Assembly (NCBI GenBank): GCA_030849075.1 | Contig: JASAOO010002931.1 | Span: forward strand, 1 to 14,083 | Origin: Zelonia costaricensis | Lineage: Eukaryota > Euglenozoa > Kinetoplastea > Trypanosomatida > Trypanosomatidae | Length of the DNA: 14,083 nucleotides | Direction of reading: 5' to 3' | Shown here: positions 1 through 8,247 of the stretch, one piece after another | Layout of the letters: every line of letters starts with the position of its first letter | Numbering within the stretch: the stretch's first letter is position 1 | Notes under the pieces: generated by a model | Database searches by the model: none | Seen by the model: only the letters and a program-made list of their open reading frames with translations | Told to the model about the DNA's origin: nothing | Program-made: the position numbers and the translations under genes

Positions 1-119
1 GAGGGGGCGAGGGACAAAGACGGCGGGCAAACGGCCGAGCCACAAGTTCCTACAGGAGTGTTGATCCTTGTGTTTCAGTTTTTTGGTGGCTGGCAGCAAA
101 GCAACGACAGTCGCGGACA

Positions 120-204
120 CTGACGGAAAAAAAAAAAGAGCTAGAGAAGGCGAGCGGGGGGCGAGGGGGGGGGACGGGACGGGGATGGAGATGGGGATGG
201 GGCA
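120..204 (-). promoter_or_regulatory. Predicted trans-splice acceptor for a gene off the left edge
   Basis: On the minus strand, a long C/T tract (positions 204-155, mostly C runs) leads into a T11 tract (137-127), then CCGTCAG with AG at 121-120. This is the best splice-acceptor pattern in the window. No start codon of a long ORF follows within positions 1-119, so the gene it would serve probably starts beyond the left end. On the plus strand the same tract is G-rich (155-202), with at least four runs of three or more G and short spacers, so it also has G-quadruplex potential. Confidence 0.55.
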
Positions 205-820
205 GAATGTGAGAGAGAGAGCACTGATATTCTGTCCGTTGTGAACACGTTCGGTGCGAGGAGGCGTGTGCACATGAAAGGGAGGGGGGTTGGTGGCACA
301 CAGAGAAGACAAAGGATGCGTAGGGGAGATGGACAAGGATGTGAAGGGTGTGAGGATATCGTAAAGTGGTGCATTGCGTGCTGCCGCAGCGTCTTCCCTA
401 CGCGATGGCACAGGCAAACCATATGCAGGGAGACGGGTACGAAGGCTGAGTAGGGCAGCTACCAACCTTTACAGGAGTGCACACCAGTGGACGCGGTCCT
501 GCGTGGCACCAGCTTCGCCAGCACCTTCCCTTATTCGTTGCTGTTGTTGCTCCTTCTCTGTCCTTTCTTGTGTTCTGCTGCGCCAAGTCCGTAGAGCCAG
601 TGCGGCGAGAGTGCACGCGAGGCAGTCTGCATGTCGAAGCTCACCGCTCGAGTCCAGGAGAAGGATGCCGGGTTGTCGATACCCGCGCCTATTCACCATC
701 GCCGCAGGGACACTCTCGGATGCAGGCAAGCGGAAAAGAAGCAGACAAGCACTTGCTCCCCGCGCGCGCGGTGCCGAGTAGACCACACAAGCAGCCAGGC
801 ACACCGAGCACCGAGGTGCC
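205..820. other. 3' flank of the YEATS gene, no gene seen
   Basis: This stretch lies between the YEATS stop codon and the next predicted splice acceptor, so it should hold the YEATS 3'UTR and polyadenylation site, which trypanosomatids usually place a few hundred bases upstream of the next acceptor. Several ORFs of 70-220 codons cross it in different frames, but they overlap one another, are compositionally random, and none has a recognisable domain. Confidence 0.6.
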
Positions 821-2071
821 CTACTCTTTTCTGTACAGCTTCGTGCAGCGTGCGTGGACACGCTGCAACTGCGACGGGAGGCCGGCCGTGGCGAGTTCGG
901 CTATCAGGTTCATCGAGCGCTCGCACGCGGCCTCCATGTCAGCTCGCTCCCGCTTGAGTCGCTCCAGCACGCACTGCAGCACCGCCTCTGACGTGGAAGC
1001 ACGCTGCGCCGCGTACGCTGCGATGACGCCTTCGAAGGGCAGCGACCACGGGTGCTGGTACGGCGTGCTGAGCGACGTGTCCTCGCTGCCCCTTTCACCG
1101 CCCGCACCGCCATCCAGGCTTGCGGCTGCCGGGGCGGCGGCGTAGACGGCGTTGTACGCCTCGCGCAATTCCGCCAGCACCGGCAGACGCGCGACGGCCT
1201 GCACCTCCCGGACATGCCGCAGCACGGTAACCGAGGGGTGGTAGAGGTGCAGCGTATCCACTTTCTCGGCAACCACGGCGGTGCGCATGGCGGCGTTGAC
1301 CTCCGCTGGCAGCGAGAGCTGCGTCACCGTCGCCTCCGCAGCGACGGGGGGCAGCTTCGGCTTGCCGAAGTTGGTGACAGAGAGCTGCGGCACCCACACC
1401 TCGCGCACCTCCACCCCGCGGCTTCGCGTACACGGAGGGGCGGGCGCCGCCTGCATGGGCAACAGCGGCGGCTGCACGCGGCGCTCGAGCAGCGCCTGGT
1501 GCACCATCGTTGCCGGTGGGATGTGAAGGTGCGGCTTGAAGTGCACCTGCGCCTCCACCACGTGCTCCGCCCACGTGTCGTCCTCGATGAGGAAGGGCGG
1601 GTGGCGCACTACGCGCCTCGGGTGGGGGAAGCTGCTGGGCAGCACAAACACAACGCACTCCACCGAGGCGTACAGCAGGGACGGGCTGCGCGGCGACGGC
1701 GTGAGCTGACTCGGCGCGGCCCCGGCCGAAGAAATCCCTGAGACGGGCTTTGGCGTCTCTGCCTTGTCGTGGGCGCGCCGCTGCCCCTCGAGCCAGCGAA
1801 AAAAGGCGTCCTGCGTGAGGTCGCCGCCGTCACGCAGGTAGCAGTAGCGGTGGTGCGTGCACCGGCGGGCGGAGCTGATGCTGCCAGCGCTGACGCCGTG
1901 CCGCCGCGCCGGCGGGGTGGGCGAGGGGCTGGCACTGCCCTCCAGCGGCGTCTTCACCCCGGGCGCGACATCCACAGCGGGCGAGGCGTTCAGCGGAATG
2001 GAGACGCTGCCGATGGCGTAGGGGATATCGAGGGTGGCGCCGTACACGACGCGCTGTACCTCAACGGACAT
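821..2071 (-). CDS. Divergent YEATS-domain protein (GAS41/Yaf9-like layout), 416 aa
   Basis: YEATS domains bind acylated histone lysines and sit in histone acetyltransferase, chromatin-remodelling and transcription complexes in the nucleus. What I see: residues 6-26 (RVVYGATL...GSVSIP) match the first YEATS strand ('iiYGn...GsvkpP'). Residues 72-81 (THHRYCYLRD) match the 'HtHkWtvyvRg' strand. Residues 137-179 carry the core: VECVVFVLPSSF, then PHPRRVVRHPPF, then a W at 167 in the place of the 'GWGeF' aromatic, then VHFKP. Residues about 350-395 are rich in charged heptad-like sequence (LERLKRERADMEAACE) and probably form a coiled coil, as in GAS41/Yaf9. Low-complexity Pro/Ala/Ser insertions lie at about 31-70 and 100-133, making the protein longer than typical GAS41/Yaf9 (about 225 aa). 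The start is the first ATG in this frame; the open frame upstream lacks one. Codons are strongly G/C-ending. The stop is TAG. The YEATS call is confident by pattern; the partner complex is inference. Confidence 0.88.
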   Translation of the reverse strand: MSVEVQRVVYGATLDIPYAIGSVSIPLNASPAVDVAPGVKTPLEGSASPSPTPPARRHGVSAGSISSARRCTHHRYCYLRDGGDLTQDAFFRWLEGQRRAHDKAETPKPVSGISSAGAAPSQLTPSPRSPSLLYASVECVVFVLPSSFPHPRRVVRHPPFLIEDDTWAEHVVEAQVHFKPHLHIPPATMVHQALLERRVQPPLLPMQAAPAPPCTRSRGVEVREVWVPQLSVTNFGKPKLPPVAAEATVTQLSLPAEVNAAMRTAVVAEKVDTLHLYHPSVTVLRHVREVQAVARLPVLAELREAYNAVYAAAPAAASLDGGAGGERGSEDTSLSTPYQHPWSLPFEGVIAAYAAQRASTSEAVLQCVLERLKRERADMEAACERSMNLIAELATAGLPSQLQRVHARCTKLYRKE

Positions 2072-2088
2072 GGCGAGCAGACGCGCAT
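1990..2088 (-). other. Upstream ORF overlapping the YEATS start codon
   Basis: An ATG at 2086-2088 lies 17 nt upstream of the YEATS ATG and in another frame. It opens a 32-codon ORF that runs through the YEATS start and ends about 80 nt inside the YEATS gene. If the mRNA starts at the predicted acceptor near 2150, ribosomes would meet this ATG first, which would depress YEATS translation unless it is bypassed by leaky scanning. The ORF itself is visible; a regulatory role is inference, and its peptide (Ser/Pro/Ala-rich) resembles nothing I know. Confidence 0.4.
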
Positions 2089-2149
2089 ACACGGCACCTC
2101 GATCGGGGAGGGGGAGGGGGGAGGCGGCGAGGAAGCTTCTCGGTGGCAG

Positions 2150-2199
2150 CTGGTGGAGAGGTGAGGTGTGATGGCAGGCCAAAAAAAAAAAAAGGGAGA
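2150..2199 (-). promoter_or_regulatory. Predicted trans-splice acceptor of the YEATS gene
   Basis: Read on the minus strand, a CTCTCCC plus T13 tract (plus-strand A13 at 2181-2193) is followed by more pyrimidine-rich sequence and the first AG at 2151-2150. This is the usual trypanosomatid layout for spliced-leader addition. It would give a 5'UTR of about 78 nt ahead of the ATG at 2071. Position inferred from pattern only. Confidence 0.6.
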
Positions 2200-2346
2200 G
2201 TGATGGCGTGTTTTGTCCGAGACAGTTCGACGTGGTGCAAGGCGAAGGTGTTGGAGGTGAGGGACGAGGGAGGAGAGGTAGTACGGCACAGAGGGGCAAG
2301 ACGTGAGAGGCGGCAAAGGAGGAGGTAAGCAGCTGATCGTGCGCTT

Positions 2347-2360
2347 CACACGTACGTGTG
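2347..2360. repeat. 14-bp perfect palindrome
   Basis: CACACGTACGTGTG reads the same on both strands. It lies about 200 bp upstream of the predicted YEATS splice acceptor, near where the preceding mRNA might be polyadenylated. No function is known to me. Confidence 0.6.
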
Positions 2361-2982
2361 CGTCAAGCCACGCGAGGCTGCCGCGGCGCGGGCACACAAC
2401 GCGACCCCTCCTTTTTCTCTCCGTGACATCCATGGAGAAGGCGGGCAGCTGATCGAGGGGAAGCTCAGCCACACTGAGAAAGGTTCCTCAACCAGAGCGC
2501 AGGGTTGCGAGAGACCAGAACGCACCTCAGTGCACTGTGCCTTTTCACGACACAGCCGCAGGGAGACAGACACACCCGCACAAGGAGGCTGCGTGGGCGG
2601 ACCTCCAAACCCGTCGTGCATCGACACTTCCTCGGAGAGAGGTCAAGTCGCTGTCATGTTTCGTCGTTTCGTTTCCTTTGTGCAACGAGTGGTATCCTAA
2701 AAGCGAGCCACGAAAAAACAAAAAGCGTGAGCGAGATCCACGTGGACCGATGCCAGCACGACGTCGACCGTGGAAGTCGTATCCTACTACCTAGAGCGTC
2801 ACAGTGACGAGGGCACGAAAGTGTGGGCGAGGAATGCAACGCGCATGCCCTCACACACACGCATGCACGTGCTGTCGTGTGCAACACCAGACATTGAGTT
2901 CACACGCGCGCACGTGTAACACACCTCGCCCCGAAGCGCGGCAGCGACACCGCTAAAACAACAACAACATAGCTGTGGCATC

Positions 2983-3030
2983 CACACACACACACACACA
3001 CACACACGCACAGACACACACAGACAAACA
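2983..3030. repeat. (CA)n dinucleotide tract
   Basis: Twenty-five bases of uninterrupted CA repeat (2983-3007) followed by interrupted copies (CGCACAGACACACACAGACA) to about 3030. A typical trypanosomatid intergenic microsatellite, likely to be length-polymorphic. Confidence 0.9.
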
Positions 3031-4398
3031 AAACAAGAAGGGAAAGCGATCAACGTGGTCATCATCTGCAGTGGCGGGAAGGCAGTGACGTGAGGCGCAA
3101 CAGCACGAGCCGCCCCGCTTCTCTTGTACCCCTTTGAAGAGCACAGTCCGCAACGCGTAGGAGCGGTGGGGGTGGGGGGGGGGTACGACCAGCACGGCAA
3201 CAGCGGAGGGAGAAGAAGGAAGCAAGCAAACAAACAAAACACTACATGGCAACGCCCAGCACGTTGGTTGACTAGATTTCATAAAAAAAAACACAGCAAC
3301 ATCAAATTCGGACAAAGCGAGGATGACTGCGGTAAACGCGCTCAGCGACGTCACACAGCCAACGCACACACCACCAACCGACCAAGAAAAAAAAAAAAGA
3401 AGATGAAAGAAGGAGCCATGCAGCCCTCCCACCCGAGTGATCCCCATCGAGCGCTCCCTCGTCCCTCTTTCGTACACGATACTCAGAAAGAGTGTGTGTG
3501 TGCGAAAGAGAGAGTCAGTGAAACGCAAACTCGAGGCCCTGGATGTGCGATGATGACGGGGAATGGAGAGCGGGGCGGGGCGGGGGCCTGAATTCAGGAC
3601 GTGCAGGCGAAATGACGAGAGAAAGGACGGGCAAATAAAAACAAAGTACACGGAAATGAAGTGAAAAGCGCAGACGACGGTGTGTGTGTGTGGGCGGGGG
3701 CGGGGCGCAGAACAAGAAAGTACGGTGAAATAAGAGAGGAAATGAAGGCGAAATAAAGGGAAAGGAAAGGGAAAACAAAGAAACAAAAGAGGTAAAGGAA
3801 AGATGCGAAGAAATCAACGGCGGATTGCGAAGAGCGGCATTGTCAACAGCGTGATCCACGGAGGCGACGAGCGAGCGTGTCATGGCGAGCACAAACAGGG
3901 AAAAAAACCAAAGTGGCGCTCTTGGTGAGGGAGTCGCAGGCGAGGGGAGAGGACAGCACCGCATGACGCGGACGAGCATGTCCTCGCGTACTGCCTCCGT
4001 TGACGTGTACGCTGCGCGACGCTCCTGGCACGGTGACTTGTGCTTCCTTTCGAGCGCACTTCCCCGGGTGCATTGTGTGTGTGTGGCTGACACAGATGTC
4101 TTCGCGGATCTGGTGTTCTCCACAGGGTGCACAGCACATCACGGCATCCGAGGAGGTGGAGGTGGACGAAGGGTGCACGAAAAGGGCGGGGAGATGGAAA
4201 GGGGTTTAGCACAAGTGCCGTCTGCCGTCTGCCGTGTTTCGTCCTTTTTTCACTTCTAAGTGTCTTACAAAGAAAAGGGGTACAGACGAAAGGAGATGCT
4301 TGGAAAGACGGAAAGGAGAGAGAAGGAGGAGGGGCGGGGGGTACCAAGTTTCAGGCAGTGGCGTGCTGTGCGACGCGTGGCCTCGGAGAGCGGGCCGC

Positions 4399-4438
4399 CA
4401 TGAAGGGTGTCAGCCCTTGTCACTTGTCGCGCTTCATG
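4399..4438. repeat. Nested inverted repeats
   Basis: The outer arms CATGAAG (4399-4405) and CTTCATG (4432-4438) are perfect inverted copies. An inner hairpin, AAGGG (4403-4407) with CCCTT (4414-4418), shares bases with the left outer arm, so the two folds are mutually exclusive. Confidence 0.45.
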
Positions 4439-4481
4439 AGCCCCCACCTGATACCCCGCCCTCCTTTCCCTCTCTTGCGCG

Positions 4482-4499
4482 GTCACACTTCTGTGTGAC
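4482..4499. repeat. Perfect hairpin, 7-bp stem
   Basis: GTCACAC, loop TTCT, GTGTGAC. The stem is perfect and the loop is four bases. It sits 5 bp before an ATG on the plus strand (4505). No T-run follows, so it does not look like an intrinsic terminator. Confidence 0.6.
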
Positions 4500-4680
4500 G
4501 CAAAATGGCTCCTCTCGTGCGAGCTCGCGCGACCATTCCTCGGCGTCTCCTTCACCCCCTCAAGAAACAAGAAAGACAACAACACGGAGCAGCTGCTACG
4601 ACGTCCATCGCTTTTCGTCCCCGTCTTGTGCCTGGCGTTGGGAGTGCCTCCTCCTTCCCCCCGCCCACGCACCGCGCATA

Positions 4681-4697
4681 CCCAACTTGAGGTTGGG
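4681..4697. repeat. Hairpin, 6-bp stem
   Basis: CCCAAC, loop TTGAG, GTTGGG. A perfect six-base stem just across the stop codon (4688-4690) of the small plus-strand ORF at 4505-4690. Could be chance. Confidence 0.5.
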
Positions 4698-5370
4698 GTG
4701 ACAACGAGGACACAGCGTGCGCGGAGGTGAAGTGGGTATGCGAGAAGGGGGAGGGGGAGGGGCAGGTGGGAGCGGCAACAGCAGGAAACACGTCACACAC
4801 TTACACACGGAGGGGGCACTATGCCACCTGAGCAAGCTTGTGTGCAACACACCCCGCCACTGCCCTCCGCACAGCAGGCACCCCCTACCCCTCCCCCCTA
4901 CCCGCAGTACCGCACTTCCCCGCTTCTGTCAGGAAAAGGAGCTTGCCAGACACACGACTTCGTCTCTGCAGCTACCGTGCATGCTCGGCATCCATCGGAA
5001 GAGGAAAGTGGGAGGGGGAGTAGTGAGTAGAGGGGAGACGACGGGGAGAGAAAAAGAGAACACGTCAGCGTCGCGTCGCGCTCGTGTGTGTGTGTGGGGG
5101 GGGGTGGGCGGCACTCGAAGCTGGCAGGCCACGTCACTGGTCCGACGGCCGCGCCCGTCCCCTAATGCACGTTCATCGCCGCAGGGCGAGGAGGGGCGAC
5201 GCCCTCACCACGCGCCCCGCTTCGACCTTCGAGATGAATCATGCAAAAGGGTGGTGTGGGGGGAGCGACTGCCTCACTGAAGTGTGTCCGCAGCGTCAGG
5301 AGGAGACGCCCAAAGTCAACTACGATGAGCCGGGGGAGTGACGGAAGCGTTCGTGCTTCTGCATGTGTAT

Positions 5371-5389
5371 GTGTGTGTGTGTGTGTGTG
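5371..5389. repeat. (GT)n dinucleotide tract
   Basis: Nineteen bases of uninterrupted GT. It is complementary to the CA tract at 5647-5675 on the same strand, so a transcript covering both could fold back on itself. Confidence 0.9.
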
Positions 5390-5645
5390 ACCGTGAGGGG
5401 CAGAGAGCGACTGCCGAGAGGGAGCCGTACGCGCTTGTCTGCTACACCAGCGCTTCTGTTTCCACGTACACACGCACACGCAACGATCGACATCGTGCCT
5501 GCTCTCACACACGCACGCACCCGTGCACTCGCCGCGAGCCTTTCGCTGACTTGAAAAGAAACAAAGAGGAGCGAAAACAGGGGAGGAGAGAGAAACAGGC
5601 GGGCGGTGGCAGTGGCACAGCGCCACTACACAATCGCAGGTTCAT

Positions 5646-5646
<1 letters not shown>

Positions 5647-5675
<29 letters not shown>
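5647..5675. repeat. (CA)n dinucleotide tract
   Basis: Twenty-nine bases of uninterrupted CA, the longest dinucleotide tract in the window, then CGCACAAACACG. Likely length-variable between strains. Confidence 0.92.
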
Positions 5676-5680
<5 letters not shown>

Positions 5681-5966
5681 AACACGTGCAGAATATGCCT
5701 GCGGTCCAGTTGAACCGGCGCCTTGTCAGCACACCGCCACCTCTCTGTTCCAGCCCCGCACTTGTTTTCGTTTCTGTGGAATTTTGTCAATATGTGAAGA
5801 TGCTCTCGACGGTGCGCTTCTTCGCCGCTTTCGTGCTCCTTTGCTCTTTCCGTACGTGCGCTGTCTTGCACTTGTGGGCTTCCAAGCTGCCGCCTCACTC
5901 GCTGCGCTGTCTTCGCGTTATCGATCTCCGCGGAGGGCACCTCCGACTACTGCCCCTCACGTGATC

Positions 5967-5992
5967 GACACACAGACACACACACACACACA
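5967..5992. repeat. (CA)n dinucleotide tract, interrupted
   Basis: CA repeat with one G interruption (ACACAGACACAC...). The third member of the GT/CA cluster in this interval. Confidence 0.85.
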
Positions 5993-7360
5993 AAGCTCCT
6001 ATTGTGACCATGCGTGGCAGCGATGGGAATACTTGACAACCGCCAGCACCACAAACGCAGGAGATGACGAGGCAAATGAGGGAGGATGTGCAGGAAAGTT
6101 GGAGAGCATAGAAGGAAACGAAAACGACAACAGAAGCGCGTGGAACGCAGAGTGACTTCATCAGCGAGCACGCACACGCACACCCAAACGCTTCTGTGGA
6201 AGGTGTCACTGCGACAGACTGCCACGCCCCTCTACCGCTCCACTGCTAAGCGTGCGCTACTGACGTCCGTCGCTGCCTACACATCACACGCGATCGCACC
6301 GATAGGAGAGAAGAAGAATCGCGATGCTGTGCGATGGGAGGTGAAGCGGCGAGACCAGGGGAGGGGAGAGAGGGTGGGGGGGGGGGGCAGAAACGCGAGC
6401 AGCAGGCTGAGTCAACAACCTGCCCGGGAGGCGAGCAGCACAAAGGCACACGCATCACCCACCAACAGAAAAGAAAGGTTGCAGTGGAGATCGAGGTGTG
6501 TGAAATAACGAGCACTGCATGTCCTCGGTGTGTTGGGGCGGCACGTGTGCGTTTGTGAGGTAGAGGGGTGGCTGGCAGTGAACTCGAACCCACCAGCCCA
6601 TTATCGCGGTGCCAGCAGGTGCGTGTGCGTGTGTGGTGGAGGTGCGTGTCGCGTTTTATTTACGAGACAGAAAACGACAAAACAGGTGAAGAAAAAAAGA
6701 AGGAGAATGCATGACACAGAAGGAGGAGGCAATGAAATGAAGCAAGAAATGAGCTGAAATAAAAAGGAGCGACCAGGGAGCCTGCAACACACAAGATAAA
6801 GAAAGCCGCGCACCAGCACAGAGAGAGAGAGGGGGGGGCAGGAGATCAAGAGAGCACACAACGACCGCGGCGAACAGGCAAGCAATCGCGATGAGAGAGA
6901 CACACGCACTCAGTCATCGGACTGGCTCTGCGGTCCTCTTCAGGTGATGCTGTCTTTGGTGGGTGTGGAAGTGTGTACACGTCTGTCGCTGTGTGCGTGT
7001 GTCTGTGTGTATTGTTCGTCTGTCTCTGCGTCGTCTCGGTGATCTCCGCAGTCTCTCCTCCCCACACACACACACCCGCTTCCAGCTTAGCGTTGACGGG
7101 AGGTCGTGAGGGGGGCTTGTTGGGAGTGGGAGTGGGAGCGAGAGACAGAGAGCAGGGGCACGGACAGGAGGACGGAAGAAAAAAGAAGGGGGGGAGGTAC
7201 GGGCGGTGAAAAACGCAAAGCAGTGTCTCACTCTAGGGCAGGAACTGAGCAAAACGAAAAGTGGTGTGCGCGCCGTCTTCTATTTCACCGGCGGCGAAAG
7301 AAGTGGCGTGAGAAGGAGAAGGAAAGAGAGAGAAGAGAGTGAAGTGGCGATGAGCAATCG

Positions 7361-7735
7361 CGTCTTTTTTCCTGGTTCTCTCACTCGCCCTCCCGCGGCG
7401 TGGCGTCAGCGCCCCGCCTCACGTGCAGTGTGGTGGACGCTTCTGTTCATCTCTCTCGCTCTTATCCCACCCCTACCGCTCTTTGCCTCTCGCGCTGTGC
7501 TTCGACTTGTCGCCGACAACGCGACGCCGCCACGGTGGCGCCTCGCTTCGGCCGGCGCCACGCAATGACCACCAACTCGCACGGTGATAAGCGGAGGCGC
7601 CATCGCGGATGCCCACGACGCAGGCGGCGCGAGGCCTGCCCGGTGGACGAGCCCAGACACGACGCGGGCAGGCAGGTGCGGGCAGGTACGGCCTGGATGT
7701 GCGCAGAAACAGAACACCGAGGAGCGCGTGAGTGA
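7361..7735. other. GC-rich structured block, possible non-coding RNA or element
   Basis: Unlike its surroundings, this block is not simple-repeat DNA. It contains an 8-bp perfect hairpin (GTGGCGCC at 7535-7542 with GGCGCCAC at 7554-7561, 11-base loop). It also has a 9-bp perfect inverted repeat (GCCTGCCCG at 7634-7642 with CGGGCAGGC at 7665-7673), the right arm of which is largely repeated at 7679-7686 as an alternative partner. Small plus-strand ORFs start with ATG at 7350 (72 codons, one hydrophobic stretch) and 7565 (56 codons, Arg-rich); neither resembles a known protein. It could be a degenerate retroposon of the SIDER kind, a structured 3'UTR segment, or chance. Confidence 0.35.
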
Positions 7736-8202
7736 AAATAAGAGTGGCACAGCGCGAGGGAGGACGAGAAGAACGAAGAAGACGGAGAGACGTCCCCGCA
7801 GCTGTCGCGTGCACGGCGTGCTTGCGCGCACCGCACGGAGAGCAGCCACTCACCGGCACACACCCGCTCTTCCCCACCCAGACAGACACACCTACAGAGA
7901 CGCTCAAGGGGGGGGGGGTAGAGAGAGACGGAGGCCCCATAACCGAGGCAGGAGGGAACACAAAAGTCAACCTGTAGTTGGAAGGGAGGAGGTAGGAGGT
8001 GGGGCAGTGTAGCAGTGAAGCGAAAGAGAGGTGTGCTTCTTCAGGAGGGGCTGTGAAACGCGACGGGGGGGGGCGGCGGCTGCTGCAGTTTTCTCGGGGG
8101 ATCCTGTGAATGTGCGGAGTTTCTTGATCACACACACAGACGCGCATCGGCGTACATCACGTGCCCGTTTCTCATTTGCTCTCGTTGACGCCTCTGAGGG
8201 TC

Positions 8203-8247
8203 TTCCTCCTTCTTCCCTTTTTTCGCTTCTCTTGCGCGCGCTTTCAG
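8203..8247 (+). promoter_or_regulatory. Splice-acceptor-like signal on the plus strand (antisense)
   Basis: A long pyrimidine tract (CTTCCTCCTTCTTCCC, then TTTTTTCGCTTCTCTTG) ends in GCGCTTTCAG with AG at 8246-8247, a strong acceptor pattern. It is on the strand opposite to the three genes, and no plausible ATG-started ORF follows. It may reflect an antisense transcript, an unused tract, or chance. Confidence 0.25.

Larger units (their letters stand above)
2200..4260. other. Gene-free interval, part 1: purine-rich DNA and simple repeats
   Basis: No convincing coding region. The plus strand is strongly purine-rich, especially 3590-3830, so the transcribed minus-strand RNA would be pyrimidine-rich. 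Contents: a 14-bp palindrome (2347-2360), a (CA)n tract (2983-3007, decaying to about 3030), A9 (3283-3291), A12 (3387-3398), a short GT tract near 3680, one near 4077, and three copies of a TGCCGTC heptamer (4216-4236, last copy with one change). ORFs here translate to low-complexity Cys/Val/Phe/Ser or His/Thr runs, as expected from simple repeats. Confidence 0.6.
4261..5340. other. Gene-free interval, part 2: mixed composition with perfect hairpins
   Basis: No convincing coding region. Composition changes to pyrimidine-rich on the plus strand at 4440-4680 and 4830-4925, flanked by G/A-rich stretches (4300-4345, 4715-4780, 4995-5060). It holds perfect short hairpins at 4482-4499 and 4681-4697 and nested inverted repeats at 4399-4438. 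A 61-codon plus-strand ORF (4505-4690) lies between the two hairpins; it is basic, has no known domain, and is on the strand opposite to all real genes, so I do not call it a gene. Confidence 0.55.
5341..7360. other. Gene-free interval, part 3: GT/CA tracts and purine-rich DNA
   Basis: No convincing coding region. It holds a GT tract (5371-5389), CA tracts (5647-5675, 5967-5992, 7063-7075), a TG-rich stretch (6961-7010), an oligo-G run (6375-6388), three copies of GGGAGT or a one-base variant (7122-7139), and long purine-rich runs (6660-6900, 7100-7345). A 54-codon plus-strand ORF (5800-5964) starts with a hydrophobic, signal-like stretch but has no other support. Confidence 0.55.

Noticed and set aside
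1052..1741. Plus-strand ORF of 229 codons and minus-strand ORF of 187 codons inside the YEATS gene
   Set aside because: Both overlap the YEATS reading frame, have Arg/Ala/Gly-biased products and contain no recognisable motif.
2072..2299. N-terminal extension of the YEATS protein
   Set aside because: The frame is open upstream, but the codon at 2299 is TTG, no in-frame ATG occurs before 2071, and the predicted splice acceptor lies inside this stretch.
2983..3030. CRISPR-like or telomere-like repeat array
   Set aside because: These are simple dinucleotide repeats without spacers; no TTAGGG arrays are present in the window.
2953..3786. Minus-strand ORF of 277 codons
   Set aside because: Its product is dominated by Phe/Ser/Cys/Val runs generated by purine-rich and CA-repeat DNA. 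Codon use does not resemble the three real genes.
5800..5964. Small plus-strand ORF with a signal-peptide-like start (54 codons)
   Set aside because: Pyrimidine-rich DNA readily encodes Leu/Phe/Ser runs, it is on the opposite strand, and the rest of the product is featureless.
6551..6620. tRNA-like B box on the minus strand (GGGTTCGAGTTC, near 6580-6592)
   Set aside because: The flanking bases do not form a five-base T stem, and no acceptor or anticodon arm can be folded around it.
7350..7568. Small plus-strand ORF with a hydrophobic stretch (72 codons)
   Set aside because: It is on the opposite strand, preceded by purine-rich sequence rather than a pyrimidine splice signal, and has no recognisable family.
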